Assembly: GCA_016722575.1 (NCBI GenBank)
Contig: JADKIY010000001.1
Span: 682,001 to 746,000, forward strand
Length of the DNA: 64,000 nucleotides
Direction: 5' to 3'
DNA from: Elusimicrobiota bacterium
Lineage (GTDB): Bacteria > Elusimicrobiota > Elusimicrobia > FEN-1173
Made by a program: the position numbers and the translations under genes. The notes beneath the pieces were generated by a model. It was not told where the DNA came from. It saw nothing but the letters and a program-made list of their open reading frames with translations, and ran no database searches. This document shows positions 24,056-36,000 of this stretch, piece after piece; the stretch's first letter is position 1, and every line of letters starts with the position of its first letter.

Positions 24056-27000
24056 ACGGCCGATCCTTTTCGACCGCGTTGCGCCGCGGCGCCCGCCCCG
24101 TTCTGGGCGGCGCCCTGGCCGCCGTTTATTTCCTGGTCAACGTTCCGGGGGTATACGCCGTCGAATCCAGCTTTTGGTCGGACCGGCGGGAGCGCGCCGG
24201 ACGACGGCGGTCGCCGGACAATCCAACCCTTTTAGCGCAATTGCCGTCGGGGGCTCGTGCGCCGTTGGGGGACGCGGTCCTTCCCCCGGTCGCCGGTCGA
24301 TTGTCCGAGGAGTCCCTGGGCGGCGCCGCCCGCCTTCCGGCCAAGACGCCCGCCTCCCCCGCCCTGCAACGGGCGTTCGGCTGGTTGCCCGCCGTGGTCG
24401 CCCCCTACGGGGACGTTCGCGACGTTTATTTGTCGCCCCGCCCCGGCGCGCCCACCATCATCCACCTTCAAGACGCCCACGAAATCGCCGAAGCCCAAAG
24501 GAACCTCGCGGGCCTGACCACGGCCCTGAAATCCGCCCGGGGGCTCTCCCTGGTGGGCCTGGAAGGCGCGGTGGGCGCCTTCGCCCTGGATCCCTATCGC
24601 CGTTATCCCAACGCCGACATCACCCGGGCCTTGGCGGACACCTTTTTGGGATTGGGCTATTTGACCGGCCCCGAAGCGGCCGCCGTGACCGGCGACAAGC
24701 CGCCGCTCCTCTGGGGCGTGGAAGACGCCGGCCTTTACCGGGACAACATTTCCGCCTTCGAAAATTCCGAACGAACCCGGGCTCGCGTTCAAGCCTTGGC
24801 CGCGAAATTGTCGGCCGCCGCCGACGAGGCTCGCGACCGTTATTACTCCCCCGCCCTTCGGGCGCTGGACGACCACCGCCGGGCCTACCACGAGCGGAAA
24901 GAAGGTTTGGCCGCTTACGCCGCGTATCTGTGGGGTCTGCGCAAAGGATCGCGGACCGAATTCGAGAACACGCGCCTGTTGCGGGAAGCCCTGCAATGGG
25001 AGGAGCGCCTCGACTTCGTCCAAGTCGAGAACGAGCGCCGGGCCCTGGTGGAGGGTCTTTCGCGCCGTTTGCCCGAGGACGCCCTGGCCGGACTGGTCCG
25101 GGAAAGTCTGGATTACCGGGCGGGCCGCCTCTCCTACGGGGACTACCACCGGTATCTCCGCCGTCTCTGCGCGGACCACGGGTTGGGGTTGGAGCGTTAT
25201 CCTCAATTAAGCGCTTACGTGTCTTACGTCTTGTTGGCCGAGCGGATCGACCGGGACGGTCTTCTTCAAGAGCTGGTCGCCCTGGAAAAATCGGCGGAAT
25301 CCGCCCTGGCGGTTTCCCCGGAGGAAAAGGCCCTGGTCTCCGTGCGCCGCGGTCTGACTCTGCTGGACAAATTAACCACCCACGGATTGACCCCGGCCGA
25401 GTGGCAGTCCTATCTGGTCGAAAGGCCCCGGTTGTTGGCCCTTCCCAAAACCCTTTCGACCCTGGTTCCCGGACGGATCGCCGGCGCCGACGCCCTGACG
25501 CCGGAAACCCTCGATTCCTTCGAGCGTTTTTGCTCCCGGGCCCTGGACCGCAACGGCGCGCTGATCAAAAACCTGTTGGAAAAAATGCGGGCCGAGGGCG
25601 CCTCGGCCGCCGTCCTCGTGGCGGGGGGCTTCCACACGGCGGGGCTGGCCCAGCTTTGCCGTCAACAGGGTCTATCCTACGCCGTCGTTTCCCCCCGACT
25701 GGCCAAAGTGCCCGCCGAGACCCGGCCCCTGGACGTGTTCGCCCGTTCGCCGCTCCCCTTGGAGAAAATCCTCGCGGGCGACGTCATCCATCTGGCCTAC
25801 CCCCGGCTCGGCCAGGCCGCCGGCGAAGGATTGGCGGCCCAGGGCGCCGCCGCGGCCCGCCAGCAGACGGCCCAAATCCTCTGGGCGTCCTTTCAGGAAT
25901 TTCTGGGGGGCCTCGCCACCAATTTTTCCGAAGGCGACCGCGACCGATTCGCCGAATTTGCCCGCCAATTTACCGCCGTGAGCGATTTAAGTGCCGACGT
26001 GTTGGAGTTGGGCGGGGGGATACGCGCTCTCGCCGTTCGGGTCACGGTTTCCAATGGGGACAAGAAGGAATTGGCGCTCCTGAGCGCCCCGGACGGCCGG
26101 GAAAACGTCTACGACCGCTTCGGCGCGGAGCCGGCCTTCGCGGGGCGGGTGGAATTGCCCTCGGGTCCCCTGGCCCTTCGGGTGTATGCGTTGAGCGATG
26201 TGTCCGGCCCGGGCCTGATCGGCCGGGTGGTTTGGTGGGGGGACCGCACACGGGGGTATTGGTCGGCCCACGCTCGGTCGTTGATCCAGCAATTGAATTT
26301 CCGGCTCGCCGGTTTGTCGGCCCCCAAAAAAGCCGTCGTTGAAACGGAGCTCTCCCTGGAGGAAGCCCACGGCCGGGCCATCGCTGAAGTTTCGGCCCGG
26401 TTGGGTCTGCGGACCCGGGAACTGGAACCCATCGCCCACCACATGGTCCGGGTTCGGGACCTCGCCGATCATCTGGCGCGGTCCCTCGGAACGAACGCGG
26501 AGGACATCGCGCTTCTCCGTTTGGCGGCGAGCGCCCACGACATCGGCAAATTCCACGAGGACTGCGTGGAGCACGTGATCACCCCCGATATCTTTCCCAA
26601 GGATTCCCCGGCGTTCCGGGCCCTGGCCGAACACGAACAATTGGTTTTCGACGTTCTGGGCCGGCAAAAACTCGTCCTGTCCGCGGAAGTGGCGATGATC
26701 CTCCGCGCCCACAGCGCCCTCGGGGCCGGGGCGAAGGAATCGCTGGACGCGGTGCCGGGCTTGACGGAGCGGCACGTCCGGCTGGCGTTGATTTTGTCGT
26801 TGGCCGACGTTTCCGACGGGTACCGCGACATGCACCGGCCGTACATTCAAGCCTTGGTGCAAAAAAGCGGTTTCCCGACGCTGGATCAACTTCGCCGCGA
26901 ATTCCTGAAATACGCCGCCAAAGCGGCCGGCAGTTCCTACGCCGGGGCCCTGCCCGACGCGGAGTCGGTGTTCGCCCGGGCGGCGGCGGAGCCCTGGTTC

Positions 27001-30000
27001 GCCGCCGCCACGGAACGCACGTTGATCGAACACGTCGCCGGTTTGGTGGAAGCCGCCACGGCGGGCGATCCCGACGCGGAAAAAGCCCGGCGGCTTTCCC
27101 GGGAGATTTCATCCCACCGAATTCCCGCGTTGGCCACCCCGCCCGACCGGTGGTGGTCGGCGTTGGTCGAATCCCTTTTTGTTCGAGGCGCGACGGGCGA
27201 TCAACGGGCGGCCGTCCTGGAGTCGCTGTTGACCACGCTCCAAACCGAAACGGCGGCGGGCCGCATCGATGGCGGTTTGGGGCTCGCGGGTCTGACCGCG
27301 GGCCTCCTTCCCGCCGGGCGGTCCCGTCCGGCCGCGGCCCGGGAAATTCTTTTGGCGCGGGAATGGACCTCCGAGAAAGCGTTGGCCAAGGACATCGACG
27401 CGACGGCCCAAGCCGTTCGCGAGCTCGCCGCGCAATACCCCGCGGTGGCCCCGGCGGCGTTGTCCTCGTTGACCAGTTACGCCCTGGGGGAAACCGAAGG
27501 CCACGGCGCCTGGGACGGTTCACCGGCCCGGCTGGAACTTTCCCGCCGAGGGAACACCCTGCGTCTCCGCATTGAAAACGACGGGGGGTATCCGCTTCCC
27601 AATCGGGCGCCCAAGAACATCCGCAACCGTTCCTTCACTCCCGCGACCGCGGAGCCGCTGATCTACAGTTCCCGGGGCGTGGAGTCCGGGTCGGGCGCCG
27701 GGACCGCCTACATCGCCGTTTACTTCCATCAAATCTATCAAGCGGGTCTTCCGGACCAACTCACTTCCCGGGCCCGATTGGCCTGGACCCAGCGGGCCCT
27801 GGGCGAAAATCGGTACCGCATCGCCCTGACGGTCCACCTTCCCTTGACGTCGGCGGCAACGATTCGGGGCGGCGCCATCCCCGCCGTCGCCGCTTTTTGG
27901 GAGCCCAAGTTCGTCTCTCTCCTGGGCGAACGTTGGGGCCGCTACTTTTATCGCGCGGTGGCCGGGCCCACCCTGGAAGACCTGTTCGGCGGGCTCCGCA
28001 ACGCCGAATCCATCAACAGCGCGCTTCTCTTTCCGCTCCTCGTTGGTTTCTTGATGAATCTCGGGGGCGATCCGGTCCTGGGCGCCTTCGTTCCCGCCTT
28101 TATCCTGTTCTTTAACCGCCTGCTGTTCGTGGCGCGCCATCCCGAAGGCCAGCGAACCGAAGCCGGGTTCGTCGCCGCGCTGGGAGGCGCCGGGGCTTTT
28201 GCCGTGGCCTGGATGGGCGCCTTTTCTCCGGTGGCGGTGGCTCTCGGTTTCCTCGCGGGATGGTCCTTCCACGTCGCGACCAACGCCGTGTTCAATTTGC
28301 CCGTCCTTTTCCAAGGGAAGTCGAAGGAACCGTCGGCGCCCGCGGCCCCGGCCCGAACAAAAATTGGATTGGTCCTCCTGATGATGGGGACCCTTTTCCT
28401 CTCGCCCATGTACCGGGGCGGGGGGAGCGCCCTGATCGACGCGGCGGCCGACCGCTGGGCCGGGTTGGGCATCGCCGCGATCGGCCTGTTGATGTTGGCG
28501 ACGTCGGGCAACCCCTTCGCGAACGCCAAGCGGGGAATCGACCGGATTTTGACCTCGTCCTTTGCCCAGGGCCTTTCCCGGCGCTGGACGGGACTGGTGC
28601 GCTGGATCGGCCGGAACAAAAGCCCCCTGTTGGCCGCGGGCTTCGCCGCCGCCCTGGGGTCCCTTTTCGGGCCCTCCAACCCCGAATTGATGATCGCGGC
28701 GGCCGCGGCCACCGGGACCCCCCTGGTGCGCCGGTCGGAACGCCGGGATCTGAACATCGCCTCGGTGAGCGTCGAGTTGGCCCCGCCCCACGGGGAGGTC
28801 AACCGGCAAATCCGGGGTCTGATGGCTTTCGGTCACTCGATCCTTCGCCGCAACGCGGCGGGCGGGTGGAGCGCGGAGAACCACCGGGGCGCCCTGTCCC
28901 TGACGACCCGCGACGGGGAGGACCTGTCCCGGGACGGCGTTCTCAACGATTTCGAAATTCACCTGGTGGGCGACGGGGCGTTCCGTTACCTGCACGTTTG
29001 GCCTTGGGGCGCCCAGGAGGGCCACGGCGGGGGTTTAAGCACCGTCGGAACCCTGAACCCCGTCAAACGCGTCTTCATCGCCCGGGGGTTGTGGGAATCC
29101 GACCGGGAACGGGCCTTGACCGTCCTGAAGCACGAAGCCACCGAAGTTAATTTGTGGTGGGAGCATTCGCTCAAGTTGGGTGACGAAAAACAAATCGTCA
29201 GCGTGGACCGAAAAGCCGAGGCGCTGGCCGCCGTCGCGGCCTTTCGCGGGCGCCCGCGCAAAAAAGCGGACGCGTTGGTCGCGGCCGACGCCAAATTGCC
29301 GACCATCCGCGAATGGATTCGGGCCAACGCCCTGGGGGCCGTGGTGGCCCTCACCAACCGGTTTCACAACATGGCGAACCGCCGCTACCGGACCGAACAC
29401 CCCATGGATTTCATTCCCCTTCCCAACACCCTGAGCGGTTCGGTCGCCATGGTGAGCTGGGAGCACCGGGACTTTTTCAAGAGGGGCGGCTTGGGCGACG
29501 CCATCAGTGAAGCGTCCTTCAATCTGGCCAAGCTGGGCCAGGACGTGGACCTTTACATGCCCATGCACAAGGAAATGGAAAACAAGGTCCCCTGGGTCGA
29601 CACCCACCTCACCGTGCCGGTGGCGACCGCGGGGGAACGGGTGGTCTTCCATCTGTTCCGAACCGAGATCGACGTGCCGACCCCGGGCGCCGGCCGCTTA
29701 ACGGTGTACGCGCTGAAAGACGTCACCCCGCGGTCCGGCGACACCGAACGCTGGCGGCTCTTCCAGTACGGGTACAACCCCCCCAACGACCTGCGGTATT
29801 ACGATTACCCGCTCAAGGAATCCGCCTTGGGAGCCAAAGCGGTGGTGGAGGCCATGAAATTGGTGAGCGGTGACCGGCGGGGCCGCGTTCGCTACCGGGC
29901 CGTCAACGCCCACGACTGGCAAGCCGCTTTGGTGCCCGTGCTCATGAAAGGGGACGCCTCTTTCGCCGGCGTCGGTCGCATTTTGACCGTTCACAACGGG

Positions 30001-33000
30001 GCGTACATGGGGAATTTCCGCCTTAAAAACGACGACGGGACCGACAGCTACAACCAGGAATTCCTCCGGGGGTTGGGCCTTCCCGCGGGCTACGATCGTT
30101 TCGGTCCCGGCGACCCCATTGAATTTCACGGCCAGATCGTTCTTCAGAAGGCGGCGCTGCTGGCCGCCCACAAGATCAACCCCGTCAGTCCCCAATACCG
30201 CAACGAATTGCTGAGCCCCGATGACTACGTGTTGCCCGGAAACACCCGGGACATGGCCGGGGTTTACCGCGCCCGTCAAGCCGATCTGGTCGGCGTGATG
30301 AACGGGTTGGACGACGACATCTGGAACCCCGAGCGGGACCCCGCCATCGCCGACGCGCCCTACGCCTACACCCCCTTCGTCGCCAGGGACGTGCGCGAGA
30401 AAAAACCCGCCAACAAGTCGAATTTTCAAAAAGCCCTGGGGTTGACCGTGGATCGCGATGCGCCGATGCTCTACACGTGCGCCCGCCTGTCGGAGCAAAA
30501 AGGGTTCGATTTCGTGGCGGACGCCATGGAAGGCTTGTTGACGGAATTTCCCAAAGCGCAGTTCGTCCTCATGGGGGACAGCGACAACTCGGAAATGGGC
30601 AACGACCTCGCCCGGCGATTCACCGATTTCATGACACGCTACCCGGGCCGGGTTTGGTTCGGGCCTTTCGGGGGCCGCGGGGGGTGGGAACATTACATGG
30701 GGGCCGCGGCCGATTTCGTTTTGTCGCCCTCCCGCTTTGAGCCCTCCGGATTGACCGAGAAAAAGGGAATGCGTTTGGGCGCCGTCCCCATCGTCCGGGC
30801 CGTGGGGGGCCTGCAGGACACCGTCGTCGATCCGCGGGAGGACGCCGACAACGCCAACGGCTTCAAATTCATCGAGCCCACGGGCGCCGCTTTCGGCGAA
30901 GCCGCCCGCCGGGCTCTGCGGGCCTACGAGGCCGGCCACGGTCAACGTTTGGGCGACGAGCCCAACATCGATCTGCTCCAGCAAAACGCCATGCGCACGC
31001 CGAAATCCTGGGAGGACGTGGCGCGGGAGTATTTGGGACTCTATTCGGCCGCCCGGGACGCCGCCCACGACGAATCGACCGCCGAAGTGGCCGCGCGCCG
31101 CCACGCCGTTCCCCCCGCCGCTCCGCTGATCGGCCATTTGCCCGCGGGCGTCGACTTGGGCGCGATTCGCCTGGAACGGGGGGACGAAGTCCGCGGGGCC
31201 CTGGCCGACCTCGAGGAATGGATGGCCACGGTCGTCAGCGGCCCGCCGCCGACGCTGGCCGGTTCCCGCCGGGGCGAGACGATCCCCCAAACGTTGGATA
31301 TGCTCCGCCAGGAACTCGGGGCTTTGTCGTCCGACGCGGACGCCGGCCTTTTCGACGCCGACGCGTTCCAGCGCGAATCGGCCGGGCGGGTCCTGGGGTT
31401 CGGTTTCGCCGAAACCAAAACCGCCACCGGCCGGGCGCGTTTGGGATTGAGCGATGAATTTTTCAACCCCGACTCCGTTCTTTATCCCCACCGTCGGGAG
31501 GCCCTCTTTCACGAAGCGTACCACGTCGTCCTGGGGGTGGCGGACAACTCGACGATCCATCGCGACGCTCTGCGGATTCAGGCGGCCTTGTTTTGGGGCG
31601 TGCCGGTGGAAGAAGCCTACGCCCTTTCCCTGGAGCAATTGGAGGCTCATCCCAAGAACGCCCTCGGTCGAGCGCTTCGGGTGCGGCGCCTCCTCCGGGA
31701 TTTCCGCGGCGAAGACGTCAACGGTTTGGCGGACCTGCTTGGGGAAAAACTCGAAAACGGCCAGCTGATTCCTTTTCTGACCGAGGCCGACGACGCGCTC
31801 AACGCCCCCCTGGCCCTGTCCCCGACCGCGTTGGAGCGTCGAACCTGGGAGCGGGTGGACCTCATGCGCCGCCTCGAAGGCCAACCGCCCAGGGGCCGCG
31901 GCGACCTGGACCCCCGCTTCCTCGAAGCCCGGCGCGCCGAAGAGGATTGGTCCAAACCCCTCATCGAATCGGGTCCCGTGGAAGCCCCGCAACCTCTGCT
32001 GAAAGCCATCGCTCTTTTAACGACCGAGCAGGAGGATCGCCTCCTGAACGAGTTGAGCGCCGCCGTCGCCCAGGATTCCGCTTTGGCCGACCGGCCCATC
32101 GTGGACGACATTTTTTTAATGACGGGACGGATCCCCAAGGGGTGGGCGAAGCTGCACGGAATCGCTTATCAGCGCGTTTACCATCTTTCCGCCGAAGGCC
32201 GGAAGGTTTGGGCGGGAGGGCTCGGGCCCGTGCAGGTGTTCCACAGCGACGCCGAACGGCAAATCACCCGGGATTCCGCATTCGACGTGGTGGACATCGA
32301 GCCCGATTACACCCACCGTCGAACGGCCGAAGGCATGGTGCCCGCCGAGCGCGCGCGGCCCTCCACCCCGTTGAAGCCCTCCTTGGAGCCGCCCTTTGAC
32401 CTGGAAGTGAAGTTCCAGGGCCGGCCCGTCAAAATTCGCGTTCGGCCCATGCGGGGCCCCGAAGGCAATCCCGTCTACCTGTTCCGGGACAATCCCGACG
32501 GGGACGCCCATTTCACCAAACAGCTTTACGACTATCGGCCCAGCGGCGACAACCCGGCCTCCTGGGAGGAATTCACGGCGTTTTTCGGGGTGGCCACGCT
32601 CGCGGTCATCGGCCGGTTGGAGGAAAATCGCTCCAAGGCTCTGGGCGCCCAATGGCGTCCGCCCGTGCTGCACGGCAACGACGCGCAAACGGCCATGGCC
32701 ATCGTTCTCCTGGCCGAAATCGTCCGGGGGGGAAATCCCCGGTCCGAGGAATTGGTGCAGTCCGTTCCGTTCCTGGCGAAATTGGCTCCCCTGGCGGCCC
32801 GTACTTTTAAAACGCATACCTACGGGAACCGCCAGGGCTACACCTGGGGGAGGCCCGAGGATCACTACGGGGTGGCCTCCTATCTGAGCGGAATTCCCGA
32901 ATGGGACCACCAGCGATTGAATTTTTATTTTGCGCGCCGAGGGCCCGAAGCCCACGGGTATCCGGACGTCACCGCGGCGGCCATCGCCGCCACCCCGGGT

Positions 33001-36000
33001 CACGCCCAGGCGGTGGCCCGCAAGCACGGGTGGGACGTCATGCGGAAATACGACGATCCCCAATCGGTGGTGGGCATCACCAACGGCGCCAACCTGAAGT
33101 GGTCGGCGGGGCTTTTTTGGGATTATTTGGACGAGGTGGGGCACGAAAACGCCGACCGCCTGCGGCCCACCGCGGAACAGGTCCGGGACGCCAAACGGCT
33201 GGCGAAGGAGCGATTTTTCACGGATTTGTTGGTCCATCCGCAGCATGTGGAAGAGCAATTCTACCGGCGGTTTCGATTCATTTTGAACGATCCGGCCAAA
33301 CGGGGGGAGCCGACCCCCGCCGTGGACCCCGCCCTGTTGAGCCAGCCGACGGTGGGTTTTGTGGGACGGCTGGTGAATGAAAAATTCAACATGAACCGCG
33401 GCTGGACCACCCGAAACATTGAAGAACTCGTCAAAGCCGGCTACAACGTCGTGTTGTTCGCTCCGATTCAGCAGAAAAGCGACCCCACCAGCCCCAGCGC
33501 CGCCATGGCCCGGACCCTGGAGGCCCTTTCCGGAAACTTGGATCGGGAGTGGCGGCCGGGACACGGCCGGCTGATTTACATCGATTCCCGGGATTCGGAA
33601 CTGAAAAAATCCGCCCTGGCCTCTTTGGATATCCTCGTCCTCGATTCGGACAAGGACACGGAAGCCAACGGGTACACGGAAGTCGCGGCCTCCGCCTCCG
33701 GGGCCCTCGTTCTGTCGCCGCCCTTTCACAACGGCGAAGGGTTGATTCGCGGCCAAGGAATGCCCATCGATTTCTCGCAACCCGGCCACGGAAACACCCT
33801 GATCCCCGACAATCAAAAGCCGGAATCGTACGTGGCGGTCTTGAAGAAGGCCCTGGAGGTCTACCAACAGCGTCCCATGGATTTCGCCGCCCACCAGGCG
33901 ACCTCGGTCCGTCTAAGCCGCGTGCTGGAAGCGCGTCTCACCGCGGCGGCTTCCCTGCGGGATTTCAACTTGAGCTACTCCCTCCCCCTGGGGGTCGCGA
34001 CGGATCCGTTGTGGTTCGGCGGGGTGAGCGTGGCCGAAAATCAACCCGCGAACCTGGAAGCGTGGGTGCGCGTGCGCCCGGGCGTGGATGCCACCCACTT
34101 GGACGTCCGGGCCCGTCTGGGCGAAGTCCCCGCGGGCCCCGCCTGGGGCGGGGAATGGTCCAACGGCCGGGAAATCCGGCTGGAGCCGGCGGGCCCCGCG
34201 GTCACGGCCGCGGACGGTACCGTGGCCCTGCGTTTTGCGAAATCGGTGGAACTTCCCCGCGGCGCCTACGAATTCGTCGTGGAGTCCCGGGATCGCCGGG
34301 AACCCCGGTATTGGGTCCTTCAGGACGGCATTCGCTGGGGGCAAAACAACCGTTTGCTGGTGGGAACCCCGGCCCCGACCGGCGCTCCCGCGGGTCTTCT
34401 GCCGCTTTGGCGGCCCGTCATTCAGAATTTCCGGTTTGCCGGCTGGTCCGACCGAACCACCGTCCGGGTCCTGGGCGTGGTCGAAGAACTTTTCCTGATG
34501 GGCGCGGTCACGCTCCTGGGCCGGGTTTTGGAAATGACGTTGGGTCTTCCCAGCGGCGTGAGCTTGTTGCTTTCCGCCGGGACGGCGGTGGCTCTCTTCC
34601 CCCTGGGTCACGTGGGCGGCGTTCACTTCTTTGAACCCAGCGGGCGCCTGAAACTTTATCAAGCCACGGCGCGGGATTTAACGAAGCTCACGATCCTGGG
34701 GGCCGGACTGCGCACCGTCCACCTCGGTTTGGCCCTGGGTCTGCCCTGGTTGCTCACGGCCCTGGCCGGCGCTCCGATTTTGGGCCCGCCGGGCGCGTGG
34801 ATCGAATTGGCCGCGCAACTCCTGCCCTTTTTGGCCGTGCCCCTCCTCCACGGCCGCTACAACGCCAACCCGCCCCGGGGATGGCCGCTGGGGATCCTCT
34901 CCTTTCAGCACGCTCTTCTGGCCATCCGCTGGGGCACGACGGTCTCGGCCGGATTCTTTGAGCGCTTCGTTCCCCGTCAAGGCGTGCCCGTGGGGGACGG
35001 GTACATTTCAAATCCTCGCCGGACGGCGCTCATCGACCGGACGGTCGCGGCCCTGGCCGGCATGGCCGACGCCCGACTCAACGGCCTCAACCCCCTTTCC
35101 CTTAAGGGAATCCTCGACATTGTTTTGAAAAACGTGGAGCAACACGGCGTTCCGGGGGCGGACGCCCAGGCCGCCGCGCGGATCGACGGCGGGGATTTTC
35201 TGTTGGAAATTCGAAACGAAACCATCGCCCCGTTGTCGCCGGAATTGAACGGTGAATTTTCCGTCGGCCGGAGCAACCCCCGCGTGGCGGTCGAAAACCG
35301 GTCCCCCGGAACGGGGTATGGCATCGGGGTGACCCGGTTGCCGGGTTTGGTCCGGGGCTTGTACGACGTCGGCGCCGCCGATTTCGCCGAGCGGGCCCGA
35401 TGGTCCTGGACCACGGACGCCGCGACCCGGGAAGTCGTTTTTCAATTGCGCGCCCCCCTTCCGCCCGCGCCCGCGGCGGGGAAAGCCCACGAATTTGTTT
35501 CGGAATGGGAAATTCCGGGCGCCGTTCCCGAAGCGCCGGCCCCGGTCCCGATCTGGGGGTTGGTCGGCCGTCGGTTCGTGGCCCTGACGGCCTCCGTGGC
35601 TCTCTTTATGAGCGGATTGGTTTCGGATTCTTCTCGGGCCTGGTCCCATCCGGTTTCCCCGGCGACCCGCGAAGCGTCGGCCGTTCCCGCCGGCTCCGAT
35701 CAACCGTCCGCCTTGCTTTCCGCGGGGGCGATGGTCGTTCCCCTGGCCTCCCGCCGTCGGCGCAACGATTTTTGGCATCAAGTCGAAGCCGGGAAACACC
35801 CGGGTTGGCGGCTTCTGCGCGTCCCGGGGGCGAACGGCGAAACCATCGAAGCCGCGGTGAAGGAATCCGGCCAGGGCCCCCTGGTGGTCTGGAATTACGG
35901 CGGCGGGGCGGGTCCCGTTTTGAATCGGCAAGCCGATTGGTTCGCCAACCGGCCCGGGGTGGTCGTTCGCCGGCGGGACGCCGACGCCCACGTCCTGGTG

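Noticed and set aside
29698..31992. A 764-codon minus-strand open frame
   Set aside because: It is the antisense of the GT5 domain, with no protein-like motifs; a compositional shadow.
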